From NCBI GenBank assembly GCA_958295945.1, contig OY282386.1, positions 2,617,864 to 2,681,863 of the forward strand: a DNA stretch of 64,000 bases, given 5' to 3'. The translations under genes were made by a program, and so were the position numbers. Below, piece by piece: positions 45,769 to 53,100 of the stretch. A model generated the notes under the pieces. The model saw only the letters and a list, made by a program, of their open reading frames with translations, had not been told where the DNA came from and did no database searches. This DNA is from Candidatus Poribacteria bacterium (GTDB taxonomy: Bacteria > Poribacteria > WGA-4E > WGA-3G). The number at the start of each line of letters is the position of its first letter. Position 1 is the stretch's first letter.

Positions 45769-46231
45769 TATGTTTCTCCGTTGTGCTTTTATTTTGGATT
45801 GAATTTTGCCATGACACAGTCAGGTTGTCAACACAAATGTGTGGTTGGGTTTACAGTACGACGCAAAATAGGAAAAGCTGTTTATGAGATAACTTAATGT
45901 GCGTCATTTTGACACTTAATTCGCTAACACGTTTATGTTGGGGTGCCATTTTGGCACACGTTCTTTAATATCTCTTTAAAATGAGTTGAAATTTGGTATG
46001 GTATTCAATCTGTCTTATCGCCAATAGGTTAGGCTATTCAAGGGCACCTTTAACTAATGGCTTAGATTATGTCATCAGACGGTGTATTGGCACGGAATTT
46101 GCGGATCTGTATTGTTTGTCCGATATTAAATTATCGGTAAAGATTCTACTTTGTAAATTGACCAAAACAGAATTTTAAAAACACCTAAAACAGTTAGCTT
46201 TTAGGTGTTCAACCTTTTTATAGGAGTATAA
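45769..46231. other. Divergent promoter region with two related palindromes
   Basis: A gene-free gap between the restriction operon (minus) and the 46232 gene (plus). Two short palindromes share a CATTTTG core: GTCATTTTGAC at 45903-45913 and GTGCCATTTTGGCAC at 45943-45957, with centres about 42 bases apart (four helical turns). They could be operator sites for a regulator of the restriction operon. A frame at 45993-46178 has no ribosome site and no similarity, so I do not call it. Confidence 0.4.
46181..46210 (+). terminator. Perfect 11-bp hairpin before the 46232 gene
   Basis: AACACCTAAAA at 46181-46191 pairs perfectly with TTTTAGGTGTT at 46200-46210 across an eight-base loop, followed by CAACCTTTTTATA. 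The stem plus short T run suits an intrinsic terminator or attenuator. It ends 21 bases before the ATG at 46232, so a leader attenuator for that gene is possible. Confidence 0.55.
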
Positions 46232-46951
46232 ATGTCAACCAACAATTACCCAAACAATCTACGTTTTACAGATAATAGCCTAAATCCAGAATTCAATCTT
46301 CTATCTAGCCTTGATATGTTAACATGGCGGCTGGAAAATTACAACACCGAAACCGAAGATTGTGAATTCTATACAAATTTGCTACAACGTCAATATATAG
46401 ATCAATATAGAAAAATGGCTGCTAAACTGCTTAAAGATTTTTGCCTTATGGCGTATTCAGAAATGGAATTTTTGCCAGAGGGGGCATACTCGCGGGAGTG
46501 TATAGCACCTCGGGTTGCTCCGAAACTATTTAAGGCTTACGGTCAACACCGTCTTACATGGAAAGGTATTACATACCCTATAGTAACTCGGGCAATAGTT
46601 GAAATATATGGGATGATTTTTCACCTTAAACACCCAAATGAGGTCCGAAAATGCATCAAAATCATTCAAAAGAATGGGGATATAAAGCCTTTCCATTGTG
46701 CAAAGGAAACTCTTGAGGACCTAAAGGAAACTCAGAGGTATAGTATATTAATTGCTTTTAGAGAAATTTATCAAAAACTTAATAAGTCGGTACACATGAA
46801 CCCCCTTATAACATGTGAATTTTTACCACTTATTGAACTTACAACTTTGACAGCTTGGCTTATAGATGAATCATCTGTGCAAAATTTTGTTTTTGCTTCT
46901 GACGTAGAACCGCTTCAGGAACACATGGACAGGCTGCGCAGTGAGCTTTAA
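46232..46951 (+). CDS. Helical protein of unknown function, possibly HEPN-like
   Basis: A 239-residue soluble protein, mostly helical. The region RAIVEIYGMIFHLKHPNE and YSILIAFREIYQKLNKSVHM resembles DUF5677-like and other HEPN-fold proteins, but no clear R-x4-6-H catalytic motif is present. AGGAG lies 8 bases before the ATG. It is followed after about 90 bases by the DUF4238 gene on the same strand. The pair sits between the restriction operon and the proteasome operon, and may be an accessory defence unit. Family link is weak. Confidence 0.5.
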   Translation: MSTNNYPNNLRFTDNSLNPEFNLLSSLDMLTWRLENYNTETEDCEFYTNLLQRQYIDQYRKMAAKLLKDFCLMAYSEMEFLPEGAYSRECIAPRVAPKLFKAYGQHRLTWKGITYPIVTRAIVEIYGMIFHLKHPNEVRKCIKIIQKNGDIKPFHCAKETLEDLKETQRYSILIAFREIYQKLNKSVHMNPLITCEFLPLIELTTLTAWLIDESSVQNFVFASDVEPLQEHMDRLRSEL

Positions 46952-46998
46952 ATGATATGAGAAAGAACAGATGTTAAAACTAAATATAATTTACCAGT

Positions 46999-47024
46999 GC
47001 TTGCCAACCTCAGTGTTGGTAAGC
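46999..47024 (+). promoter_or_regulatory. Leader hairpin before the DUF4238 gene
   Basis: GCTTGCCAAC (46999-47008) pairs with GTTGGTAAGC (47015-47024) around a six-base loop, with one G-U. It lies just before the AGGAGG ribosome site of the DUF4238 gene. It could tune translation or ends the upstream transcript. Its position argues that the coding start is the downstream TTG, not the ATG at 46971. Confidence 0.45.
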
Positions 47025-47042
47025 ATTATAGGAGGTAATCTT

Positions 47043-48056
47043 TTGGCCCCAAAAAGACATCATTATTTACCACAATTTTACTTACGCGGCTTTTTAAAAC
47101 ACAACAGAAATCAACTGACTGTAATTAAAATAGATGACGGAAATTTTTTTCAAACCGACACAAAAAACGTAGGAATTGAAACAGATTGGAATCGAGTCTG
47201 TGATGACAGATCGTCTGCAGAAGAGTACTTCGCAGAAATAGACGGAAAAACTTCACGAATTTTAAAGGATATATTTGAAGGTAAAATCCTGCCAACAGAA
47301 GAAGATGATAGAATTTTGCTTCTTTATTTTGTTGCAAGATTATCTGTCCATAATCCTATTATTAGAAATGTCTTACAAAAGTTTCAAACGGATACTTCCA
47401 ATCATTTAGGGCGATGGTGGACCTCTAGTCCCGGTATCTACTATGAAAAGGTAAAAAGCCAAGATGCTGACAAGTTAATACCTTATGAACACATGAAACG
47501 CTTTATAGAGGAAGAAGCGTATGAGATAAATTTCGATCATGGTTATTTTCTGAAGCATGAAACTGAATTCATACAAGAAACTTTAATCCCTATGCTATAC
47601 AATCTGAACTGGTCATTGTTAATAGTGAAAGATCCAACAGAAAGTTTCGTATGTTCGGACCGCCCTGTTTTTATGAATCCGATGTTTTCTCAACTCCCAG
47701 GTGAAACTGAATTTATTCCTGATTTTTCACTTACCCTACCATTAAGCAAACAGATGTGTTTGTATGGTGATCGTCTTGGTATTGTGCCCGAAATCTACAA
47801 TATATATAAAGAGGATGGATCAGGTGCTTCAACGTTAAGTGTTCCATTTCTTAATAGCAGAACGATATATGGGGCACAACGTCATGTATATGCAGGAGAC
47901 TTAAATTGGGAAATTGGCACTGCCACTGGTGGAAAAAGGGATGCTAATTCTCTTATCGGTAAAAGAATTAGAGATGTGATAGATGCTTGGTATAATGCAT
48001 ACCACTTTGATGACGATTCTCTGAAGAACATGGCACTTGATTCAGTCCGTTCTTAG
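47043..48056 (+). CDS. DUF4238 protein
   Basis: A 337-residue protein of family DUF4238, recognised by its N-terminal KRHHYLPQFYLRGFL and by the later TDWNRVCDDRSSAEEYFAE and ESFVCSDRPVFMNPM. The His-His and the later DRP block are conserved in the family and may form an active site; the biochemical role is not known. The start is taken as TTG at 47043, with GGAGG at 47031-47035, because an ATG at 46971 would put a hairpin and non-conserved sequence in the protein. DUF4238 genes often occur near defence genes, which fits this location. Confidence 0.78.
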   Translation: MAPKRHHYLPQFYLRGFLKHNRNQLTVIKIDDGNFFQTDTKNVGIETDWNRVCDDRSSAEEYFAEIDGKTSRILKDIFEGKILPTEEDDRILLLYFVARLSVHNPIIRNVLQKFQTDTSNHLGRWWTSSPGIYYEKVKSQDADKLIPYEHMKRFIEEEAYEINFDHGYFLKHETEFIQETLIPMLYNLNWSLLIVKDPTESFVCSDRPVFMNPMFSQLPGETEFIPDFSLTLPLSKQMCLYGDRLGIVPEIYNIYKEDGSGASTLSVPFLNSRTIYGAQRHVYAGDLNWEIGTATGGKRDANSLIGKRIRDVIDAWYNAYHFDDDSLKNMALDSVRS

Positions 48057-48142
48057 ATTTGCAATGAAAGCGTGTACGGCACGCGGAGCACGCCTATTAC
48101 CTTTAAGTGCACTTTCATTAATCCATTTTTTTCAAGAATTCT

Positions 48143-49600
48143 CTATAATCCCTGCCGCCGTCTGAGAGATCTAATCCATCTTTGTGCCTTAGGTACCGAT
48201 GTGTCAAAAGGTTCTTTCATTTCAAAACACTCGGTTTGTCCAGCATAGATGTGATGCCAGTCAACAATACACTGCATTTTATGTTTTTTGAGGTTTCGCA
48301 TGAGGTATCCGCGAACTCTTGCACGTGTGTCAAGGGGAGCGTTGCTGATGGCATGGTTAATCTGTTGGTCAGTGATGACACGTCTGATACACCCTTCGTT
48401 TTGAAGTGCGTAGAAGATACCGCTATTGGGGTCAATATTGTGGTATTCTAAATCAATGCTTTTGAGCCACGGGTCATCCCAGGAGAGTTCTTCCTCTTCA
48501 ATTAATGCTTCAAGAAACCACTTTTTCGCTGCCCAATCAATCCGAGTTGTGAGTCGTGTCCAATCAACTTCAAGGTCGTCAAGCACAGATTCCCACTCGG
48601 TGAGAACCCATTCAGCAGTTTCGTTCATGTCAGTTATCATCTCTCGGACAAAGTTCACATATTCACGTTGAAGATCAATAGCCGTGACAACTCTACCGTT
48701 CTGCATCTCAATATACCATTCAAGGGTAGTATCACGTGAAATATGTTTGATAGCAGCAATGGGGTCAAGGAGGTCAATATTGGGCATGGGAAGTTTTTCG
48801 CCATAAATATCGTAATGTTTCTCAATGGCATCAAGGACGAGAGCAGTGGTGCCAACCTTCAGAGCAATGGCATATTCAGACATATTCGTATCACCAACGA
48901 GAAGGTGAAGGCGGCGGTATTTTGTATAGTCACTTAGTGGTTCGTCGCGAGTGTTGATGATAGCACGACTAAACTGAATCCATTCATAGATTTCAGTTAC
49001 GATATGGTCTGCTCTTTGAGATATTTGGTATCCGACAAAGTCAACGTTATATTGTCCATCACCGAATTCAAGGATATCATCATATCCACCGACTCTTCCC
49101 GCACCAGCGAAAATTTGACGTGTTACAAAGAACGGCAATAAGGTAGGAATAACAATTCTATAAAAGGGAACATCACGGCGTGCTTGAAAGTTTTCGTGAC
49201 ATCCGAAAGTGGCACCAGTGTAGTGATCTATATTGTTTTTGTAGAAGGCGACGTGGGAAGAACGACCTGTGTCTTGTAGGATTGCAGTGATGACGTGTTC
49301 AATGGCTTTGTCATAAGCGATTAAGTCAAAAAGATTGGCACATTCTGGTGTGGCATATTCAAGATGTCCCATGTCAATGTAGAGTCTACCACCGTTGAAT
49401 AGAAAACCCCCATTGCCGGGCGGTTCACCCCAATCACGATAGTGGAGATCTGGGATACCGAGCTCAAGTATTTTGAAGGTATAGTCTCTAACATTCGCAG
49501 CGACACCTTCAGGCGATACTTTAATACGTTGGGTCTGCATCGCCTGAGACTGTATCAGGCACCCAAATTCAGTTTCGATTCCCATTATTCTGTGTGACAT
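48143..49600 (-). CDS. pafA: Pup ligase PafA
   Basis: A 485-residue carboxylate-amine ligase-fold enzyme that joins the C-terminal Glu of the Pup-like tag to substrate lysines. The start RIMGIETEFG carries the metal-binding Glu residues (Glu9, Glu11). The catalytic aspartate is Asp76 in LYIDMGHLEYATPEC. Nucleotide and metal residues continue in KNNIDHYTGATFGCHEN, INTRDEPLSDYTKYRRLH and VGDTNMSEYA. There is no Dop-loop insertion, so it is PafA rather than Dop. The D-M-G-H-L-E-Y segment seems one residue shorter than D-x-G-S-H-P-E-Y of actinobacteria. It follows prcA by 14 bases with GAGGA upstream. Confidence 0.92.
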   Translation of the reverse strand: MSHRIMGIETEFGCLIQSQAMQTQRIKVSPEGVAANVRDYTFKILELGIPDLHYRDWGEPPGNGGFLFNGGRLYIDMGHLEYATPECANLFDLIAYDKAIEHVITAILQDTGRSSHVAFYKNNIDHYTGATFGCHENFQARRDVPFYRIVIPTLLPFFVTRQIFAGAGRVGGYDDILEFGDGQYNVDFVGYQISQRADHIVTEIYEWIQFSRAIINTRDEPLSDYTKYRRLHLLVGDTNMSEYAIALKVGTTALVLDAIEKHYDIYGEKLPMPNIDLLDPIAAIKHISRDTTLEWYIEMQNGRVVTAIDLQREYVNFVREMITDMNETAEWVLTEWESVLDDLEVDWTRLTTRIDWAAKKWFLEALIEEEELSWDDPWLKSIDLEYHNIDPNSGIFYALQNEGCIRRVITDQQINHAISNAPLDTRARVRGYLMRNLKKHKMQCIVDWHHIYAGQTECFEMKEPFDTSVPKAQRWIRSLRRRQGL

Positions 49601-49614
49601 GAGGTGTTCCTCAT

Positions 49615-50385
49615 TTAACTTATATCGCGGACTGCTTGAATTTCATCTTGTGTTAGGATACGAAACTTAGTATCTGCAGGTAGAGTATCATCTAATATAC
49701 CTACCTCAATTTCTCCATCTTCTAACTCTGTACTTATTATTTCTTCTATCTCTTCATCAGGCACATCGGTGTCGTCCTCTGCCTCTTCAGAACGTTGACT
49801 TAACACCCTACCGACTGCCCATGTCTTGAGTGCTAATTGCAGTGTAGAAGCAAGATCACTATTGTTCCCATTTTGTGCAGCAGTGAGGTATTCTTGCATT
49901 GCATTTTCTATCTCCAAAGTGCCACCAATCACTGCAGAGTCGTGATCTACTTTGACATTGCCGTCGTAGTTTATATGCGTAAATTGTGTCTGTTCATCAC
50001 CATTACCGATTTCGACGAGAAGCATTTTGATAATATATGCTTCACCGACAATCGCTTCAAACGCTTGTTTGAAGGTATGTGCTAAAACATAATGGGTTAA
50101 GCGGTGTAGGTTAACATCTTCAGTAGCACTTTGAAATGCTTGAACGCTTGCGGTGTCTGTTACAAGCATTCGGAGACGTTCGATGTCAGCGGGGTGACCG
50201 ATTGCGGAGAGTGCAATGCGGTCATGAACTTCAAATATTTTTTGAGCACCTTTTGTAACAGTCAATAGGAGGCAACCTTGTTCAAAGGGCAGTCCGACAA
50301 CAGGACTCCCGAGTCTAAGTTGGTCTTCAATATAGTCGCGCCGGTCCTGAATTGCTTCAATCCAACGATACGGCAGATCGCGCAT
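49615..50385 (-). CDS. prcA: 20S proteasome alpha subunit
   Basis: A 256-residue non-catalytic alpha subunit that forms the outer gating rings. N-terminal LPYRWIEAIQDRRDYIEDQL is the usual H0 and gate region, and GLPFEQGCLLLTVTKGAQKIFEVHDRIALSAIGH is the core strand pair split by the family pattern. A long acidic tail follows the core (about 205-250, rich in Asp/Glu), longer than needed for the fold. The start overlaps the prcB stop by one base (TAATG). It is flanked by prcB and pafA, the standard order for this system. Confidence 0.92.
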   Translation of the reverse strand: MRDLPYRWIEAIQDRRDYIEDQLRLGSPVVGLPFEQGCLLLTVTKGAQKIFEVHDRIALSAIGHPADIERLRMLVTDTASVQAFQSATEDVNLHRLTHYVLAHTFKQAFEAIVGEAYIIKMLLVEIGNGDEQTQFTHINYDGNVKVDHDSAVIGGTLEIENAMQEYLTAAQNGNNSDLASTLQLALKTWAVGRVLSQRSEEAEDDTDVPDEEIEEIISTELEDGEIEVGILDDTLPADTKFRILTQDEIQAVRDIS

Positions 50386-51251
50386 TATGTAGCCTCCACG
50401 TAACAGTCTTTTAGGAAATCATCAGAGAGTGTTTCTACTCCCTGTTGTGTTATGGTTTTAACAGTCGGAAAAATTTCGGCTTTTGCGTTGTAGCCGCTGG
50501 TTGCAGCGTCATATTCGCTTGCGGTGTCAAGGAGTCTTAAAATAGTGATAGTCGCTTGTTGTTGATCCATATCTTCCAATCGGGTTTCACCCCATCTGTC
50601 AATGTATCGTAAGACACCACGTATCCAGATGGAACCTGAACCGGTAGTAGCGAAATCCACATTCTCAAAATGTGCTCCGAGGGCATCATAAAAATATATT
50701 TTACCCCCATTTTCCGATTCATCAGTTTGTGGGGCATACAAAGCAAAGATCGGAATAACCGCACCAATACCCTGCATTGCCATGGGAAGATTATCTCGGA
50801 TAAGACGCGAAAGTGTCCGAAGTTTACCTTCAACACTCAATTCCTGTAACTGGCTTCGTCTGAAATATTGAAAAGAGTGCTTTAAAACACGAGCAATCTC
50901 ATACGCCGTTGCGGGTGCGCCAGAGATCGCAAGAACAGAATGTGAATCAATTGGAAGGACTTTCTCAGCACGGTCATGAATAACAGAGGTGCCTGCAGTT
51001 GCACGCCGATCTCCTGCGATAATTATACCTTCGCTGTAACGCATTGCAACAACCGTGGTAGCTTCCGGTATCTCCAACGTTTTACCGTATGTTGATTTCC
51101 CTTGAAATGGCAACTGTATTGCATCGCGCATCGGTTTTGAGTCATGTGTTAACTTGATATCAGCTTCCGATGAGAGGTTATCCATTTCAGGTGTGCCATG
51201 CAAGGTATCAGCGTGTTTTATTAAACTGAGAAAGTCACCTTTATGGTTCAT
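50385..51251 (-). CDS. prcB: 20S proteasome beta subunit (catalytic)
   Basis: A 288-residue precursor of the protease subunit. A propeptide of about 64 residues precedes the N-terminal nucleophile Thr65 in IPEATTVVAMRYSEG. The catalytic support residues are the Asp of AGDRRATAG and Lys of RAEKVLP. GSIWIRGVL near residue 205 helps form the S1 pocket. The residue before the cut is Ala, where the well-studied actinobacterial enzyme has Gly. The start overlaps the pup stop by one base and prcA overlaps its end by one, giving tight coupling of the three genes. Confidence 0.94.
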   Translation of the reverse strand: MNHKGDFLSLIKHADTLHGTPEMDNLSSEADIKLTHDSKPMRDAIQLPFQGKSTYGKTLEIPEATTVVAMRYSEGIIIAGDRRATAGTSVIHDRAEKVLPIDSHSVLAISGAPATAYEIARVLKHSFQYFRRSQLQELSVEGKLRTLSRLIRDNLPMAMQGIGAVIPIFALYAPQTDESENGGKIYFYDALGAHFENVDFATTGSGSIWIRGVLRYIDRWGETRLEDMDQQQATITILRLLDTASEYDAATSGYNAKAEIFPTVKTITQQGVETLSDDFLKDCYVEAT

Positions 51252-51448
51252 TATTCCCCCGTTCTCTGACGGTATCGCCGGGATTGGTCTTTGTCAACAC
51301 GGCGCATACGCTTGAGCAGTTCTTGGGTGTCCGGTCTGTTGACATCTGGACGTTTCGGTGCGTTATTGTCGTCTCCACCATCATCGGGTTCAAACGGTTT
51401 TGCCGGTTTCTGTTTGCGTTCGGGATAATAGACAATCTGGTCTTTCAT
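51251..51448 (-). CDS. ubact: Pup-like protein modifier (UBact type)
   Basis: A 65-residue tag for protein degradation. It is highly charged and probably disordered, with RRPD-type repeats (PKRPDVNRPDTQ), a helix-forming LLKRMRRVDKDQ segment and a C-terminus RRYRQRTGE. The last codon before the stop is GAA, so the ligatable Glu is encoded and needs no deamidation. The penultimate pair is Thr-Gly rather than the Gly-Gly of actinobacterial Pup. The size, composition and end match the UBact proteins reported in Gram-negative lineages. AAGGAG precedes the ATG; the stop overlaps prcB by one base. Confidence 0.9.
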   Translation of the reverse strand: MKDQIVYYPERKQKPAKPFEPDDGGDDNNAPKRPDVNRPDTQELLKRMRRVDKDQSRRYRQRTGE

Positions 51449-51512
51449 CAGAATTTCTCCTTAATTTGCTTTGTGTAAGCAATTTTATAATCTGCCTCAT
51501 CTATAAAATGGT

Positions 51513-53033
51513 TTAGTTCAATCCAAGTTTTTCAACGAGGGTTTGGGGGTTTGGGGATAGGTCAAGTGCTTCATTATATTTTTGAGCAATTTCAGGATTC
51601 GCGAGTGAGTTCATGTTGACTGTAACGGCTTTGCCTTCAATATCAAAGGTAATGCTGTCCCACTGTACGGTTCTGATTGCGTCTTCAAACTTGTTTAAGG
51701 ACTTGCCTCGGAAATAAGCACGTGTGTCAAGTGGGGGCGTATGCATAGCAGTATGGACTTGTTCATCTGATATAATCCGTTGCATCTGTAGACCATAGAA
51801 CAAACCATCCTCAAGATTTATGTTGTGGTATTCCAAATCAATGCTTTGCAGCCACAGGTCATCCCATTCAATGCCCTCCGAGTCCACGAATGTCTCTAAC
51901 AACCATTTTTTCGCCACCCAATCAAGGCGATCTGTAAGACGCATTGGATCATCTTCTAAAGCATTCAGCGTTTCTTCCCATTCTGTCAACACCCAATCTG
52001 TTTCATCACTTTGATGTGCAAGATGTTCTTGTGCCAGTGCAAGATATTCACGTTGATGATCAATAGCACTCATCATTTTACCATCAACTTTTTGTATCAT
52101 CCAACGATATGTCTGATCGTGTGAAATTAATTTTATAGTATCAATCGGGTTTGCGATTGCGAACGATTTTGGAATTAGTCGTTGTTCTATTAATTCAATG
52201 ACAAGTGCAGTAGTTCCGACTTTGAGAGCGGTCGCGTATTCGGACATATTTGCGTCTCCGACGATACCGTGTAGTCTTCGGTATTTCGCAGGATCAGCAT
52301 GTGGTTCGTCCCGAGTGTTGACAATGGGACGTTTGTGCATCGTATCTACACTTGCTTCAACATGAAAGAAGTCTGCACGTTGTGTAAGTTGAAAATGTCC
52401 GGGTGTTGCAAGTCCTGCTTCTGTTTCTATACCTATTTTGCCTGCCCCAGCATAAATCTGCCGCGTAACAAAAAACGGTAGAATACTGGATTTCAGGTAA
52501 TCAAAAGGCACGTCACGTGCCATTAGGTAATTATCGTGGCATCCGTAACTATGTCCATAAAAATCAGTATTGTTTTTGTATAGTAGCACACGTTGCCCGA
52601 GTTCTTCGCTCCGTCTTTCAGCACATTCTTGGAGTATTCGTTCTCCAGCTTTGTCGTGCGCAACGAGGTCAAAAAGGTTTTGGCATTCTGGTGTTGAATA
52701 TTCAGGATGTGCATGGTCATTATATAGACGCGCACCATTGATAAGGATGCGGTCACTTTTTATCTCACGAAAGGAACGACCCGGTTGCTCGGCAAATCTT
52801 TCCTTGTCTTTTTCCTCTTCTTCAATTTCGTCTGGATGGTTATTGAGATGTTTGGCGCGAAACCCGCGTTCATCCTTAAACGGGTCTTCACCATCATAAT
52901 CCCATTGCGGTAAAAATTTGTGGTCACACTGATAATGCTTGATTAACTCTATGGATTCCTTAACAGGATCAATTTGCTCAGCATTCTCAAGGGTTATACC
53001 GTATTCGGTTTCAATTCCAAATAGTCTGTGCAT
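51513..53033 (-). CDS. dop: Depupylase/deamidase Dop
   Basis: A 506-residue PafA-fold enzyme that removes the tag from substrates. N-terminal LFGIETEYG supplies metal Glu residues 8 and 10. The Dop-specific loop follows (WDYDGEDPFKDERGF at 44-58, then an acidic EEEEKDKERF stretch), then the catalytic Asp106 in LYNDHAHPEYSTPEC. Later blocks NNTDFYGHSYGCHDN and NTRDEPHADPAKYRRLH bind ATP and metal. The ATG at 53033 is used; the frame extends to 53171 into mpa, without family similarity. Because the tag already ends in Glu, its deamidase activity would be dispensable. The gene lies between mpa and pup. Confidence 0.92.
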   Translation of the reverse strand: MHRLFGIETEYGITLENAEQIDPVKESIELIKHYQCDHKFLPQWDYDGEDPFKDERGFRAKHLNNHPDEIEEEEKDKERFAEQPGRSFREIKSDRILINGARLYNDHAHPEYSTPECQNLFDLVAHDKAGERILQECAERRSEELGQRVLLYKNNTDFYGHSYGCHDNYLMARDVPFDYLKSSILPFFVTRQIYAGAGKIGIETEAGLATPGHFQLTQRADFFHVEASVDTMHKRPIVNTRDEPHADPAKYRRLHGIVGDANMSEYATALKVGTTALVIELIEQRLIPKSFAIANPIDTIKLISHDQTYRWMIQKVDGKMMSAIDHQREYLALAQEHLAHQSDETDWVLTEWEETLNALEDDPMRLTDRLDWVAKKWLLETFVDSEGIEWDDLWLQSIDLEYHNINLEDGLFYGLQMQRIISDEQVHTAMHTPPLDTRAYFRGKSLNKFEDAIRTVQWDSITFDIEGKAVTVNMNSLANPEIAQKYNEALDLSPNPQTLVEKLGLN

Positions 53034-53100
53034 TATTTGTGTCTTTCTGCTTACTATGGTATTCTGATAGAAGTGTGAAGTACCTCGTTGAAAAATATCT

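Noticed and set aside
45993-46178. A 61-residue frame in the 45769-46231 gap
   Set aside because: No ribosome site and no similarity; it lies in AT-rich promoter-like sequence.
51241-51435. A second 64-residue frame over pup
   Set aside because: It is a shifted frame across pup. The pup frame has a good AAGGAG, couples to prcB and ends in Thr-Gly-Glu.
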